Positions 12,896 through 25,085 of a DNA stretch of 64,000 nt are shown in pieces. The position numbers and the translations under genes are program-made. The stretch comes from Siphonodentalium dalli (lineage: Eukaryota; Mollusca; Scaphopoda; Gadilida; Siphonodentaliidae). The stretch covers positions 186,726,209-186,790,208 of the forward strand of contig CP136064.1 in NCBI GenBank assembly GCA_032622095.1, given 5' to 3'. The notes beneath the pieces were generated by a model. That model ran no database searches. It saw nothing but the letters and a program-made list of their open reading frames with translations, and was not told the DNA's origin. Positions within the stretch are counted from its first letter, which is position 1. Every line of letters starts with the position of its first letter.

Positions 12896-13851
12896 TATTA
12901 TCTTGAAAACAACAAAGATTTATTCATGTATTTTCCAATATGACAACTATAGGCGGAAGTGAATTCCAAATCTAAATTTGATACTGAGAATTGAAAAATG
13001 AAACGGGAACCGTGGTACGGATTTAAGTCAGACAAAGTTCGTGAAAGTTTTGGATTTTTTAGTTTTTAAAAAGCCAACGTAATTTTTTGTTAGTATACGT
13101 CATGTGTAGAAATAGTCCTGATTGTGCAAAACACGCATAAGACAAGGATCCGTTAAAAAGTTTCAACACGCCGCGTTTACATACGGGTCACGCAAGTGCG
13201 AATTGAGCAGACGATTTTGAAATGAAAACCGCGCGCATGCAAATAAGTCAATCTCTTGAAAATCAACATTTGGCGTAGGCAAAATTATAAAATTGGAATA
13301 CGTTATAATCTTTCTTGATCGTTATCATCAATGGTCATTTGACATTCGACTGCATGGGACGAACATGCAGACTGCAGTGCGGTGGAGACATCGAAGTAAT
13401 ATGATACGTAATTGAAACTTGAGTGAAATTCGGTGGATAAACCATGAATACGATCCAAGGTCCGGACAGAATTTAGTCGGAATCCTATTCAAGAAATTAG
13501 ATTATGTAGAAAACACAAGTATATATGCATAGTAATTTGGGTGTCAGACCGGTTTTCCGAAGACCTATTACTACGAAGGCCCACAACTCCGAAGACCCGA
13601 TTCTCCGACGGCCCACAACTCCGAAGACCCGATTCTCCGACGGCCCATAACTCCGAAGATCCGATTCTCCGAAAGCCCATAACTCCGAAGGGCCGATTCT
13701 CCGAAGACCTATAACTCCGAAGACCTATAACTCCGAAGGGCCGATTTTCCGACGACCCATAACTCCGAAGGTCCGATTCTCCGAAGGTCCGATTCTCCGA
13801 ATATTTTGTTTTATCGGGGTATTATCGTTTACTAAATAGTGTACAGTCCAG

Positions 13852-14047
13852 TGGCGAAGCCAAGGAGTCCCAAAATTCCCACTGCCCCCATTAAACATCT
13901 ACTTGCTATTTCAGACAATATGGGCCCCTACCAAAACATGTCCAATGTCATGTAAACGCCCGGAAATCGTTCATGGGGCATCAAAATATTCAAACTTTTC
14001 CTACTGTCCCCGTGCACCTAAATGGGAATCCTGGCCCGCCACTGACT
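13852..14047 (+). mobile_element. hAT-like miniature element, copy A
   Basis: Starts cagtggcgaagcc and ends ggcccgccactg, the CAGTGGCG-type terminus common in hAT miniature elements. The interior is related, in reverse complement, to copy B. No 8-bp target duplication is seen at the outer edge because the flanks themselves are inverted repeats. Confidence 0.6.
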
Positions 14048-14192
14048 ATACACCAGATACTATAACGTTACGTTGGCCCATGAGATGCCAGAGTAAAATG
14101 TACAGGGGTGAACGGGGAAGAACTTGTCGCCCCTGTGCATGTTAGGCTACTCTGACATTCTTGCAGCGTTTCGTTATAATATACCCGGTGCA

Positions 14193-14475
14193 CACCAGTG
14201 GCGGAGCCAGGGTTCCCATTTAGGGGTGCACATTAATTAGCATATGTGGGGGATATGTGGGGGATATATCATGCATATGATATGCCGAAAGCATATCACG
14301 AAGGCCTGATTTGGGGAGCGCATACATGGGAGGGGTCGCCCCCAATCGTTGGTCCGGGGGCTCCCCTGGGCAGGAACACTGTGAATATTTGAATGCATAG
14401 GAGGGATTTCCTGACGTTTACATGACATTTGACATGTTTTTTGGGGGCGGTCTTCCCTAGGGCCCCATTGACCCC
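14193..14475 (-). mobile_element. hAT-like miniature element, copy B (inverted)
   Basis: Starts cagtggcggagccagggttc and ends gaccccgccactg. The segment 14350-14445 is the reverse complement of 13923-14022 with modest divergence. Confidence 0.6.
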
Positions 14476-14896
14476 GCCACTGGACTGTACACTATTTAAT
14501 AAGCGATAAAACATGATCTTCGGAGAATCGGACTTTCGGACCTTCGGAGAATCGGCCCTTCGGAGTTATAGACCTTCGGAGTTATGGGCGTTCGGAGTTA
14601 TAGGCCTTCGGAGTTATGGGCTTTCGGAGTTATGGGTCTTCGGAGTTATGGGATTTCGGAGAATCGGGACTTCGGAGTTATGGGCTTTCGGAGAATCGGG
14701 GCGTCGGAGAATCTGACCTTCGGAGAATCGGACTTTCGGAGTTATGGGTCTTCGGAAAAACGCTACGTAACCGTAATTTGTTATGTTTGGCTTGTTCAAC
14801 TTACAAGTTCCAGTATGCCCATGGTTTCCAGTGCTACATATATTTCTCATTTTCTCCTGTGTAATTTACAGAAACCAAATAAGTAGAACTAAGTTA

Positions 14897-15290
14897 AAGG
14901 TACTCAATTCGATTCGATGGTCCCCATATGATCAGATTCCAACAACAACATTTTTAGAAATGCCAATTCAGTTATCAGAATCGATTAATTGTCCAAAAAT
15001 AATGCTAACCACTGTCAATTATAGTATACAATTGCCCAAAACGTGTTATTTATCAACATGTTGTTCGACGAAATGTGGCCTTATTATCACCACAAAGTCT
15101 CTTGATTTTAGAGTTATCCATCTTTATCCGCAATTTGGTCCGAGACCGTCGGCTCGTCGACTTTTTACTGGGCCACTAGTAAGTCTCGATGGTGAAAAAT
15201 AATAGATTTTAAAATCGATATCTAATAACTCCGAGCTTTGATATGTGGGTTCCTCGACTCGAATCAAATACTCTTTACCCCAGAATCAAA
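14897..15290 (+). repeat. Dispersed repeat R4, copy 1
   Basis: Shares aaaggtactcaat, ggtccccatat, caacaacaacatt, atgctaaccactgtcaatta and cgtgttatttatcaacat in order with 53350-53790 (+) and with the reverse complement of 41560-41750. The open frames across copies are partly alike (MLTTVNY...CYLST), but no domain is recognised. Confidence 0.8.
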
Positions 15291-17130
15291 ATAAATAGTA
15301 ATAGAGGCAGGGGGGGGTCGGAAAAAATGTTCGGGCACGTATGCTGATTTTTTCCTTTCGACCCTTGTTGGGAACCCACCCACCACCCCCCCCCCCCCAT
15401 TCCAAATTTTGTATAACTGTACATGAATTTCTGTGCATATCTTATCTGAACGCATAGTCAGATTTGAGATACAACTATGTCCTAAATACATTTTTGACAA
15501 CTGTTCATTCTTAGATCACTGGTCCATTTAAGCGCAATAAGAACTACGAAGGGTCATTTACTTCTGACTTTTTAGTACTTTTGTAAAGATGTGTCAGGTT
15601 AATTTATAGACATTATGATTATGGTGAAAGTCGGTTTTGTTGAATTGAACATTCGTAAGTTCACCTGAGTCTTACCCATATAAATACATACTGCGATTAT
15701 CTTTTAATTTGGTGAGCAGATCTCTAATTTTGAGGAAGATGGTTACCGGAGTCTAAAGATGTTCTGTTATCATATTTACTTTTTTGTTATCATATTTACA
15801 GTTTTAGTTGTATATGTCTGTAAGGTTCAGCCTTACCTCAATATTATCATGTGCCAACTTTATGTGATTAGAAATCCACTTATATTTTTACATTGTTATG
15901 ACAAAGGTTGTTTTGCCAAAAAAGCCGTCCATATTTGTTTTTCGTTTGTTTTATTTGCACATTTAAATTTGTGCAGATCCTGGCAGATCATGCTAAAACA
16001 AGCCATAGATTCACGTGAAATAATGTCGTGATTAATACTTCTGTAGAATTATGTCAATTTCAGTTCTATATGCATCATGACTATAGTGAAGTTTTGTTGG
16101 TTCAATCAAACTTTGAAAAACCAAACTTGGTGAATTTGACAATCAGAGTCCTGTCTCTACAAATCAATATGTAAATGGTATGGAGCTTCGCATGGCATAT
16201 CCATGGTTATTGTTGTTACGTTTTATCAAGTCAGCCGATCTAGTCTATTATTGACGACAAGTACTCTATGTGCTGTTATCGTAGTATTTACTTTCTTATT
16301 TAAAAGTTATATTTTTAATCAGCCCAGCTGAGCCCATGCAGTTGCTGTTTCATAGTTTAGTGATGAGCATTCCACTTATTTTCTTTTATAATTTTATGCT
16401 AAATGTTATTTTTGTTTGTTTTATATGCAGATTATGCAAAAACAAGTTATATTTTTATGAAAATTGTTGTTTATACAGCTGATTTAAATGAAAATTCCCT
16501 TCAGTGCTGTTGAGTTATTGAATAAAACTAACCAGCTAAACCCTCCTGTAATACAAAACTGATTAAGTCTTCTGTTAGTATATTTTATTACAGGTGCGTA
16601 TATTTGATTAGCTTGGTTTAATATAAAATATTAAGGCAGTCTTTGTTTAAAAAATTGTCTTTACGAAATATATGTTTGAATTTACCTTGGACTGACAGCT
16701 GGGACTGACACCCATTTGCAACAAAATACAACACGATATCTGCCTGCAGTCAGTTTAGCAGTTAGAATTACATTAGTTCTCTTATTCTAATGTGTTTTAA
16801 GCCAAACTCATTGCAAAAACAGTGAAAAAGGCTTGCAGGAAAAAAAATTGAGTTGCGGAAAAAATTGTTTGTTGGTCCCATCGACCACCCACCCACCCCG
16901 GCATACGTGCTCGGAAAAATTCCCACCCCCCTGATTGAGGGGCACTTAATCGGAATATGCATCTATAATAATTTACGGGATCGGTGACGTTCTGATGGAA
17001 CAGGCGGAACATTATGTCCATGTCATGAATCTAATACCAGTTCAATTAAATTAAAATATGAACTTTATTTCGTGTATTTACGACAACTCGGACGAGGGAT
17101 AACAAGGATTAAAACGAAAACATAACCAAT
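15291..17130. other. Intron 1 sequence, no feature beyond homopolymers
   Basis: Contains a G run at about 15309-15315 and a C run at about 15387-15401. Otherwise AT-rich sequence with no coding or repeat signal I can support. Confidence 0.5.
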
Positions 17131-17257
17131 CCTTGAAATAGGGTGTCTGTCATTTGCAGAATGAGGTCCACAGAGGGTGAATTTAGTGATGCTACCCCGC
17201 TATAAATTCACCCTCTTGGGACCTCATTCTGCAAATGACAGACACCCCATTTCAAGG
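17131..17257. mobile_element. Palindromic miniature element M1, complete copy
   Basis: The left half ccttgaaatagggtgtctgt followed by catttgcagaatgaggtcc and agagggtgaattta is mirrored exactly as taaattcaccctct...ggacctcattctgcaaatga...atttcaagg. The whole 127 bp can fold into one stem. Relatives: 45918-46047, 46238-46337, and both sides of the palindrome centre (29300-29336, 29854-29890). Confidence 0.85.
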
Positions 17258-17559
17258 CTTGATTATAACTGGATTGTCAAAATACCAAATTTCTTGGACG
17301 TGGTGTTCTAATTATGTCGCAGGTCATGACACTGGTGGCTGGGTCAGCTCAAATTGCAACTTGCTGACAACACCACTCTACCATGTGACTACGTGCAGTG
17401 ATTCTTAACACAAAATACGCCAAACGCCTACTCATATCTCATCGTAATATATATTATTATTTAAACATATGTTGTAACATCAAAGTAACTACGGAATAAC
17501 TTGAAGTCAATACGATATGAAAGGCAATAGGAACCAATATATAGAATTTCATATATCTA

Positions 17560-18480
17560 TATATTTAAAAGAGCAGGATCTGTCTGACTGTCTGCGCCGA
17601 TTTTTCTCCCATCCCCTTGACCGATTTCAACCAAATTTGGTGTGGTGACTCGGTGTACCCTGGCGGAGTTTATAACGGCGTTTGTTTGTCAAAATTGTGA
17701 TTTATATAAATAACAAAACACCCAAATTAAAATAAGCTCACTATGGGCCTATTTCAGAATCAAATAAATGTGAATATTTAGGTTGAATATTAACCTATTT
17801 GCAAACCATATATACACTCTTAAAGACATATTATATAGGACTTGTTCGGGTGCGTGAAATTGATATAAGTTAGTACTCACTGCAGGTGCTATGCCAACGT
17901 GGGGAATTTAGCATGCTACTAACATCGCCGAAAATCTCAAGCAAATAGACCATACCACTCCATAGAAAATATCGTCTGAACTACGCCCAATTGTAAATAT
18001 TTACATCTCGATTCGGGACGCAACTATATCGGCGATAATCTAACACAAATTATTTCGCCATCGAGATTCATTGCATTTAATTAATATATAAGAATGACGT
18101 TGTGTATCGTCAATTTTGATTAATATTCATAACATATAACTACTTTGAGCAAGATTATTCTCAATTTCTATGTGATCACCATACCGTAGTGTTTCATATC
18201 ACTTTAATATATGTGTTTTATTGTGGCCATGCCATCCAACGGAATAACGGGTATAAGTCCACTGTGGGCTTATTCCAAGATCAAATAAGTCCAATATGAA
18301 CAAATATCAATGACTATATGTCCAATATGAACCTATTTGCACGAGTGTATTGAAGTATATAGAGTAATAAATATTATATATTTATAAAAGAGTAGGATCT
18401 GTCTGCCATGTGCGCGAAGCGCACACATTGGCCGCAGGCCCTTTCAACGCTGAATATAGGCCCCCGAAGTCTAAGACTTA
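17560..18480 (+). repeat. Two diverged copies of a dispersed repeat
   Basis: Both 17560-17590 and 18370-18400 carry tatat(t)taaaagag-aggatctgtctg, followed by different sequence. They may be ends of a decayed mobile element. The stretch between is AT-rich with no gene. Confidence 0.5.
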
Positions 18481-19116
18481 TGCTAAGCAATGCGGTACAA
18501 GAACAATGCCTGATAGAGGAATACACAAATTAAATTATCACCACTGTATACGTATACAGCGGAACTAATAAATATAATTCGCACAGAAAGACGCAGACAT
18601 TTATCTCAATGGTTAACATTTCCGGGAGAGAAAACTCTGCAATCTATGAAACATATACACCTTTCCCAAGAGTAACAACTACTGCGTGTACATGTTTGTG
18701 TGGGCATTAAAGAACATGCATTGAAATTGAAATAATAAAAATAAGAGTATCGTTATATCTATTATCCTCAGTTATTCTTGACATAAATTTAGAAGTCACA
18801 TTTCAGCATCAATTCTTCCTATCTGACACTATAGTAATTAAAATAATTTAATAGTGTGCCTTTGACATGCATGCATTTGTAAGCTTCTTGTGACACATGT
18901 GTTTAAAATTCACCTCAATTAGCTCAGAGTTGGTTGCAATGAGTATATACAACAAGCTGAATAATTATGTTTACGGCTATACCTTCGCGAGAAATTAGCA
19001 AACTAATTTTGCATGACAAACTGTGCATTGCTGGAATGGTTTGCGGCACATTTTCAGCAAATTTTGTGGCAAACATGTTTTTGATAAGTGTAAACAGCCT
19101 TATATTTTTGTTCCAG

Positions 19117-19210
19117 AAATGCTGACGATTCGAATGAGGTCGTATTGGGGATCGAGGTGGAAGGACGTCGATGGGCGATTTGATCACCGTATCTACATAA
19201 CAACGAAGAG
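19117..19210 (+). CDS. Exon 2: start of the ILEI domain
   Basis: A pyrimidine-rich acceptor (tatatttttgttccag) precedes 94 nt reading K-MLTIRMRSYWGS... to ...HRIYITTK, followed by a donor (gaagag|GTAGGC). The exon enters in phase 1, exactly what exon 1 leaves. The motif LTIRMRS, a short spacer and then IYITTK matches the first beta strands of ILEI domains, which precede the RGL/RGI-V motif supplied by exon 3. It ends in phase 2, whereas exon 3 needs phase 0; a direct join would run into a TAG eight codons on. Other frames through this segment hit stops, so the phase problem is not solved by changing the exon's frame. About 60 bases upstream is a diverged repeat also seen in intron 1 near 12765-12890. 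Confidence 0.65.
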
Positions 19211-19307
19211 GTAGGCACTATATATACTATATGCTCAAGTTACGTATAGAATCGAACGACTGGTTCAATTGGTACAAGAACCAATCTTAGTGTGGTCGCA
19301 AGAGAGT

Positions 19308-19676
19308 TGAACCCGGAAAAATTGATACAAGTTGATTTTGGTGTCATTCGACGCGGAAGAACACCAGGAATAACATATCCAAAATCCGCTCATGGGAAAA
19401 TTCAGCCTCCAAGATGTCTGTTGTTATCGGAAAATACTGAATTTATGCGATAGGTGCTCCAATTAATGCTAAATTCGTAATAAATTGAAATATACACAAA
19501 CATTGCTTATATCTGTAGAATGTCTTTCCCAAAATGGCTGGCAAGATGGACGAAATTGAATGAAATTTACATTTTGTGCAAAATTGAATAAAAGATTTTG
19601 GATATGTTTTTCCTGAGGCTTTTCCGCGTCGAATGATACCGAAATCAGCTTGTGTCCAATTTCTTCCGGGTTGACC
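19308..19676. mobile_element. Inverted-repeat element with ~80-bp arms
   Basis: The left arm (about 19308-19387: acccggaaaaattg, tgattttggtgtcattcgac, gcggaagaa) matches the reverse complement of about 19593-19676. The spacing of ~200 bp and arm divergence suggest an old miniature element in intron 2, about 100 bp downstream of exon 2. Confidence 0.7.
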
Positions 19677-20254
19677 CCCAAATTCTGCTTCAACGACCGT
19701 ACTATCTGTAGTGCGCGAAATCCGACAACAACTGCATGACTAAATTTCTACTTCACTGAGGTGAAAGTATATTTGGTAACATATTTTCATCGCTAAGTAT
19801 AGATACGAATTCTTTAGTACATATATGCATATTGCTGTCTAAGCTTTTGTTGCCATTGACATTCTATATATGTGACTCTTCTAGTTGTTAATTGAGCGGT
19901 GGTGAGAGTATTTGTGGGGGGGGGGGCTAACCCCGGGATTCTCGAACGGGCCGATAGTTAATTGAGCGCATTCAACGCCTCTGGTTGGGTAGACTTCTTC
20001 CTGTATGCGATAATCTCAAAACATTGTAACATGAAATTAGTCCTATCTGCGGTAATGTGCATCCTATGTGAACCCTCCCCGACCCCGTGGGATCCGCGCG
20101 CGGCTTATAAAAAGGCATGCGATGAATGGGAAAAACATATTACGGATACTATATGGAATATGTGATTATTAAGCCATGCATCATTCTCTAACATTCACAG
20201 CATGCAGCTGTGAATAAGTTAGGCATTGTGGAGGGGAGAGGCACTAACAATGAC

Positions 20255-20560
20255 AATAATGTTTTAGTCGCCTATTTCCACCAAAGTTATATATAGTCAT
20301 CTCCATGATGCGAGGAACCTACTGATGTGGTTTAAAGAAACCAACGTGGCCCTATTCGAATCAGTTATGGGCAGGGGAGGGACACCAACAGTGCATGAAC
20401 AAAATTTGTCGCCGTTTTCACCAAACTTATATATAATCATCATCTATACATGGAATACCATGGTGTGGGCTTTAATGCGGTGGCGTGGGGGAAGGATTGT
20501 GGACAGTATTGCACTATAAATGTTACCAAATTAGATGTAAATGTAGACATCCCCATGAAT
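20255..20560 (+). repeat. R2 repeat copies
   Basis: Two to three units: cgcctatttccaccaaagtt...atctccatgatgcgagga and gccgttttcaccaaacttat with a GGGAGGGACACCAA block. Confidence 0.75.
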
Positions 20561-21253
20561 CTAATGGTGTTGTTGTTGCCAGGTACCTAAGTCATAATTT
20601 GCTCTAAATTTCAACATTCATTTTTTCTATATTTTCCAAAGATATCAGCAACATAAATATTTGACTAATGAGCTCTCACAATAACTTCAAAAACTTCACG
20701 AAAAAAAATCCGTTTTTAGGAGATTTCGCAACATCGAAAAAAGGTGACCGAATTAATTCACTTGAACATTTATATCTTCGCAAGTATACCTATTGCCCAG
20801 TCTGAGTAAACTCATACCTAAATATTCATTACAACATTGAATATTAGGTCTGACGGATAACATCGCTATCTCATTTCCAAGTCCTCGGGAATCCGTAATC
20901 TGATTGATTGCGTAAATTATTTTCCGTCCAATGAAACCGCATGGGTTAATAAACAAGTGTTAGTGGGCGGAGACTACCATAATGTCACCTCTAAATATAG
21001 TAACAGAGTCGGCATTTCTCCGATCGAAAGCGATGCTTGCAAATACAACAGACAGAAAAAATGGCTTCGAAATTATATATTCGGTACGATTCGGATTAAT
21101 TTGAAGGATTTGCTAGACCTGATAGATAGGCCTGCGCATGGTACCAACTTGGCCTCCCATAAATATAAATAGAACTCACTCATGTCCGTGTATTTGATTT
21201 ACTTTATTGGTTTGCAAATCAAATTATTTGTCGTAAAAAAAGTCATCTGAAAG

Positions 21254-21457
21254 TTAAACACCGAGGAAATGACTTAATTTTATGCTTTTAAATAGTTCTA
21301 AAGCATCATTTTTGATGACGACCTTATTTTTTGCTCTCGGATGCAGCTTTCCGGTTGATGCAGCGAGTTCATCTCCCGAAAAAGAATAGTCGCACACACG
21401 ACAAATATTATCTTCTGTCAGTTTATGTCGCGACACGGGCCATTGTTATTGGGAAGC
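21254..21457 (-). pseudogene. Short ORF with a CxxC motif, fragment of unknown protein
   Basis: The frame is open from just after a stop near 21455 and reads WPVSRHKLTEDNICRVCDYS, then a basic stretch, ending SHFLGV and a stop. There is no ATG at the visible start. N-I-C-R-V-C is reminiscent of the first half of a zinc-binding finger near the N-terminus of some transposon-derived proteins, but the second cysteine pair is absent. It may be an exon or relic of a mobile-element gene, or chance. Confidence 0.25.
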
Positions 21458-21639
21458 ACAACAGATAACACGTGGGGACACCTGTCAATCATCGATGTAT
21501 TTTTTTAAATCCGTGACGTCATTTTGGGGAAGCTCTTCGCTGAATAGAAATGGTTTTCGCGACATTAGCTCCAGACTCAAATATTTCAAATACAGAGTCG
21601 ACGTTCACCCAGACTGCCTATTGCCAAGTTGCATCATCA

Positions 21640-22215
21640 ATGTCAAGAATACGGGTTGGGGAAGGGTCATACAAATTGATAAAAAACAACACTTTGTCGC
21701 TGATTTCCATCAAACATTAAGTTATATCTATATATATATGACTCAAATTTGTATCCGTCGGACATTGGGATGTGGTGGAGGGAGGAGCACTAAAATTGAT
21801 AAAACTTTTATCTTTTTATCCAGAATTTCTACAAAATTATATAAAGACATATAAGAAACATATACGAAACCGATTGGTGTAGTTCACATTTTTCGATATG
21901 GCACCATTCGGGCCAGGATTGTGGATCAGGGGACAGGAGCACAATATTGAAAAATCGTTTTTACTAACATGTATTGGCGTCTTGATTACACCGTGAATCA
22001 AATGGTGTGGTTTAAAGTTCCCAAAAAGCGTGGTGCCGTCCAAGTCGGGAATGGGGGTCGGGTATGAGGCACCAACATTGCTAAAAAAGTGTCGCCGACT
22101 TCACCAAATTATATATATGGTAATCTCCATGCTGCGACGTATCTTTATAATGCCATAATTTAACCCACCTAAGTGACACCATTCGTGTCAGGGGTTTTGG
22201 TTTGGTCGGGTCACA
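21640..22215 (+). repeat. R2 repeat copies
   Basis: About four units with cgctgatttccatcaaac, atttctacaaaattatataa, gcaccaacattgctaaaaaa and ttcaccaaattatatatatg spaced 100-150 bases apart. Confidence 0.7.
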
Positions 22216-22379
22216 ATAACAGTTAGCCTATGGATATACTGATTATACGGGACAGCCCCAGGCGTCGATACATAATGCACATTTATTCAGCCACGTTATT
22301 ATCTACATTTGTTAACCAAATATAACTCACATAGCAAAGTTTGTTACTTTTTAATCCGCCGGGATATGCCGGGCAAGCC

Positions 22380-22740
22380 TGATATATAGTATAAGTATGT
22401 CCATGTCAGGGGTACGCATGCATACACCCCGAAAATGGAAAAAGATTGTTTCTTGCGAAATGACGTCGAGTATAAACAAGGCGCGGACTTTAATTGCTGG
22501 TTGCAGAGCCCGACCAAAATAGCATACACTTTGAAATACGCATATATAGCTTTTAGCGGCAAACCAGACTCATTCTTGAGTTGACAGTAACTGCTGACAG
22601 TTGACGCCGTGGGTGTTTTCAAAAGTGCCACTTGCTGTTGTTCAATTTTACACATAAACTGTCGTCACAAACACTTTCTGAATACCGCGTGTCGACATTT
22701 CCGAGCGAGTGATACGTGTTTCAATCCAGAAAAAGGCATT
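22380..22740 (+). repeat. Dispersed repeat R1, long copy
   Basis: Aligned by eye with 62868-63225: tcaggggtacgcatgcatac, ccccgaaaa, tataaacaaggcgcggact, agagcccgac, agactcattcttgagttgac, gtgttttcaaaagtgcca and cataaactgtcgtcacaaac occur in the same order. Confidence 0.8.
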
Positions 22741-23648
22741 GGAAGCTGTCTGTACTTCCAGTTTACGATAACATCACTGTGTATGGACGGAAGTGCACTC
22801 TGGTTTGCGGTAATCGTCATAAATAAAAGTCGCTCGCCTCAGACTAACTACGGTACGTATATATATTTTCGTCTTTCCCGGCAATTGTGTAAAAAACCCA
22901 GCCCGGGTGCCAATCTGCCTCGATGAGGGATATGTTCCGCTACATTTTCGTACTAATTTCGATTCAGTGTCGTGTCTATTTTCTCGTAAATCAAGGTTTA
23001 ACCTCCTATTTTCGTGCTAAAAACACGTCACGTTTGCGATCAAAAGCACATTTTTCAAACTATACGATGTCTTATTTTATAACAAAAACATGTTTTGGAT
23101 GCCTTAATATCCCATTGAAAGCCACGCTTAACGATTGTCCCCTGTTTCCTGTTTTTTCTCGACATACGAGCCCGATTTCAAAGCGTGGTGCTCCAACAGA
23201 ATTGAACGCACGGTAAGATCTGACAAAAAAACATTGAACGCCCGGTATTTTTTTTATTATTTGTATTGAACGCACGGTAACATTTCGATTACACCATTTT
23301 ATGGCCGGTTAGCATCATATCGCACGTTTCTAACTTGATTTTCGCATGCCACAAATGTACATTTTTATATTTCCACAGCCAATATTGCTACTTGTGCTAA
23401 CAATGTTTATTAAAATGGTCAAATGTCACAGTCAAGATATGAGATGCTTTAGATCATCCTACAAATAGTCCTTGAATGTCCAATGTTAGAGAGTTTCTCT
23501 TGTTTGTTATCTTAACTAGCACTTTAACTATCATGAGTGACCATGAAAACCCCACACTCTTTTGTCAGTGGTTGTCTTTTATATTTAAAAAACTATAGAT
23601 TAACTATAGTTTACAATAGGCTAGAATTTATCCAAAATACTATGGAGG

Positions 23649-24126
23649 GTTATTAGGGTCACAATCCTAACTTAACAATTTAATTCTAACTTAACATTTT
23701 AATTCTTATATTTTAATTCTAACTTAACATTTTAATTCTAACTTAACATTTTAATTGTTATATTTTAATTCTAACTTAACATTTTAACTGTAACTTAATC
23801 TTTTAATTCTTACTTAATATTTTAATTCTAACTTATCATTTTAATTCTAACTTGATATTTTAATTATAACTTCATATTTTAATTCTTACTCAATATTTTA
23901 ATTCTTATATTTTAATTGTAACTCTAACTTTGTATTTCAATTCTTACTTAATAGTTTTATTTTAATATTTTAAATCTACTACAAAAAAGGTATAATGTTG
24001 GAATTAAAATATTATATTTAAAAAGTTGAAATTGAAATGAGCATAAAACGGATCTCAGAATTGAAAGGCAAAAATTAAAACAAACATAAATTGGATTCTG
24101 GATGTTGTAATTGTGACCCTAATAAC
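23649..24126. mobile_element. Miniature TIR element, left arm only
   Basis: 17-bp perfect terminal inverted repeats (gttattagggtcacaat at 23649-23665; its complement at 24110-24126). The interior is ~16-bp repeats of attctaacttaacatttta. The first TA inside the ends could be a TA target duplication, which would suit a Tc1/mariner-like origin. It has no counterpart in the right arm, so it either inserted after duplication or was lost there. Confidence 0.7.
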
Positions 24127-24867
24127 ACGCCTGCACTTCTATAACAATTCTAACGAAAGGCGTCGCTGCGATCGGACGGCGGGACATGACCAGCTGCGGG
24201 ATGGGATGGAATATGGAATAGAACGACAATCTGTGGAACAGAATTTCAAATTGTGTGGAACGGCCGATATCTCGAGGATAACAGCACGTGTATAGAGGGC
24301 TCCTTTTGGTGTCTAACGAAAGGCCCACATTCGCCCTATCCACACATATTAACCCCGCCACTGACCGGACACCAGAAGTTGCATTATTCGATAATAATGA
24401 CTAAAGGATTGCTGTGTTCAGGGTTTGTATACATGTATATGTAGCCATATAAGAAGTGATATTATGGCGGGTAAACAGAAATACAAGTCCGAAATCAGAC
24501 AACGGAGACATTATTGATGGTCAATTTAACTCTTAAAATTAATTAGGTATATAGCTGAGGTAAGTGAATTATTTGTAGACGATTGAGAGGCCAACTATTA
24601 TGTTAACTCAAATGTATAAAATACCAGCGCGTATACATAAACCATCTATATCAAGAGAACCTATTGTCGACTGACATGAATATAACTGACGGGTTATTTT
24701 TTCGGGTTAGCTGTCAGTGTGTACAAAAATTTCCAAAACTTCCAAAATTTCCAAAATTTCAAAAACTTCCAAAATTTCAATATAATGAAGATGACGAGCA
24801 ACCAATTTTCGACTGGCCTGAGGCATTACGTTATGGAATGAATAACGACAGCGGATCAGAATGCATA

Positions 24868-25085
24868 CATATAGTACGTCACTTGGACATATTATCAGTT
24901 TATCACGTGATCACTAAATGTGGCAATCGGGTATCCACCGATGCCTGCAATATATTATTTATAATAATTGGACTCATTGATCTCACGTAAATAATACTCT
25001 TAGTTGTTTCAATAAAATAGTTATCAAATTCGATCACCAATAGATTTGACTGTGGAATGTAATGACCTTTAACTTATTTTATCGA
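24868..25085 (+). repeat. ~215-bp direct repeat within the left arm, copy 1
   Basis: Repeated at about 26450-26665 with a few differences (atagtacgtcacttggacat ... tcacgtgatcactaaa ... gcctgcaat). Mirrored in the right arm at about 34105-34270 and 32525-32740. Copy 1 is followed by one satellite monomer and the minisatellite. Confidence 0.85.

Larger units (their letters stand above)
13545..14765. mobile_element. Foldback-type composite element
   Basis: The left arm (about 13548-13802) is a tandem array of variants of ctccgaagacccgattctcc. The right arm (about 14518-14760) is its reverse complement (ttcggagaatcg / ttcggagttatgg). Just inside, ttatcg...tttactaaatagtgtacag and its complement extend the inverted repeat to about 13812-13852 and 14477-14512. 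Tandem repeats inside long inverted termini are the hallmark of foldback elements. The core holds two hAT-like miniature elements in opposite orientation. Confidence 0.8.

Noticed and set aside
20005-20165. Frame ending PTPWDPRAAYKKACDEWEKH as a possible exon
   Set aside because: Looks somewhat protein-like but lacks a convincing acceptor and ends in a stop before any donor; wrong for an internal exon of the gene.
22762-22852. Exon-like segment (ttccag acceptor, tacg|GTACGT donor, 91 nt, peptide starting FTITSLCMDG) as the missing exon between exons 2 and 3
   Set aside because: Its length suits the phase gap, but entering in phase 2 meets a stop at once, and it lies in a degenerate part of the palindrome arm that is also repeated at 35.97-36.05 kb.
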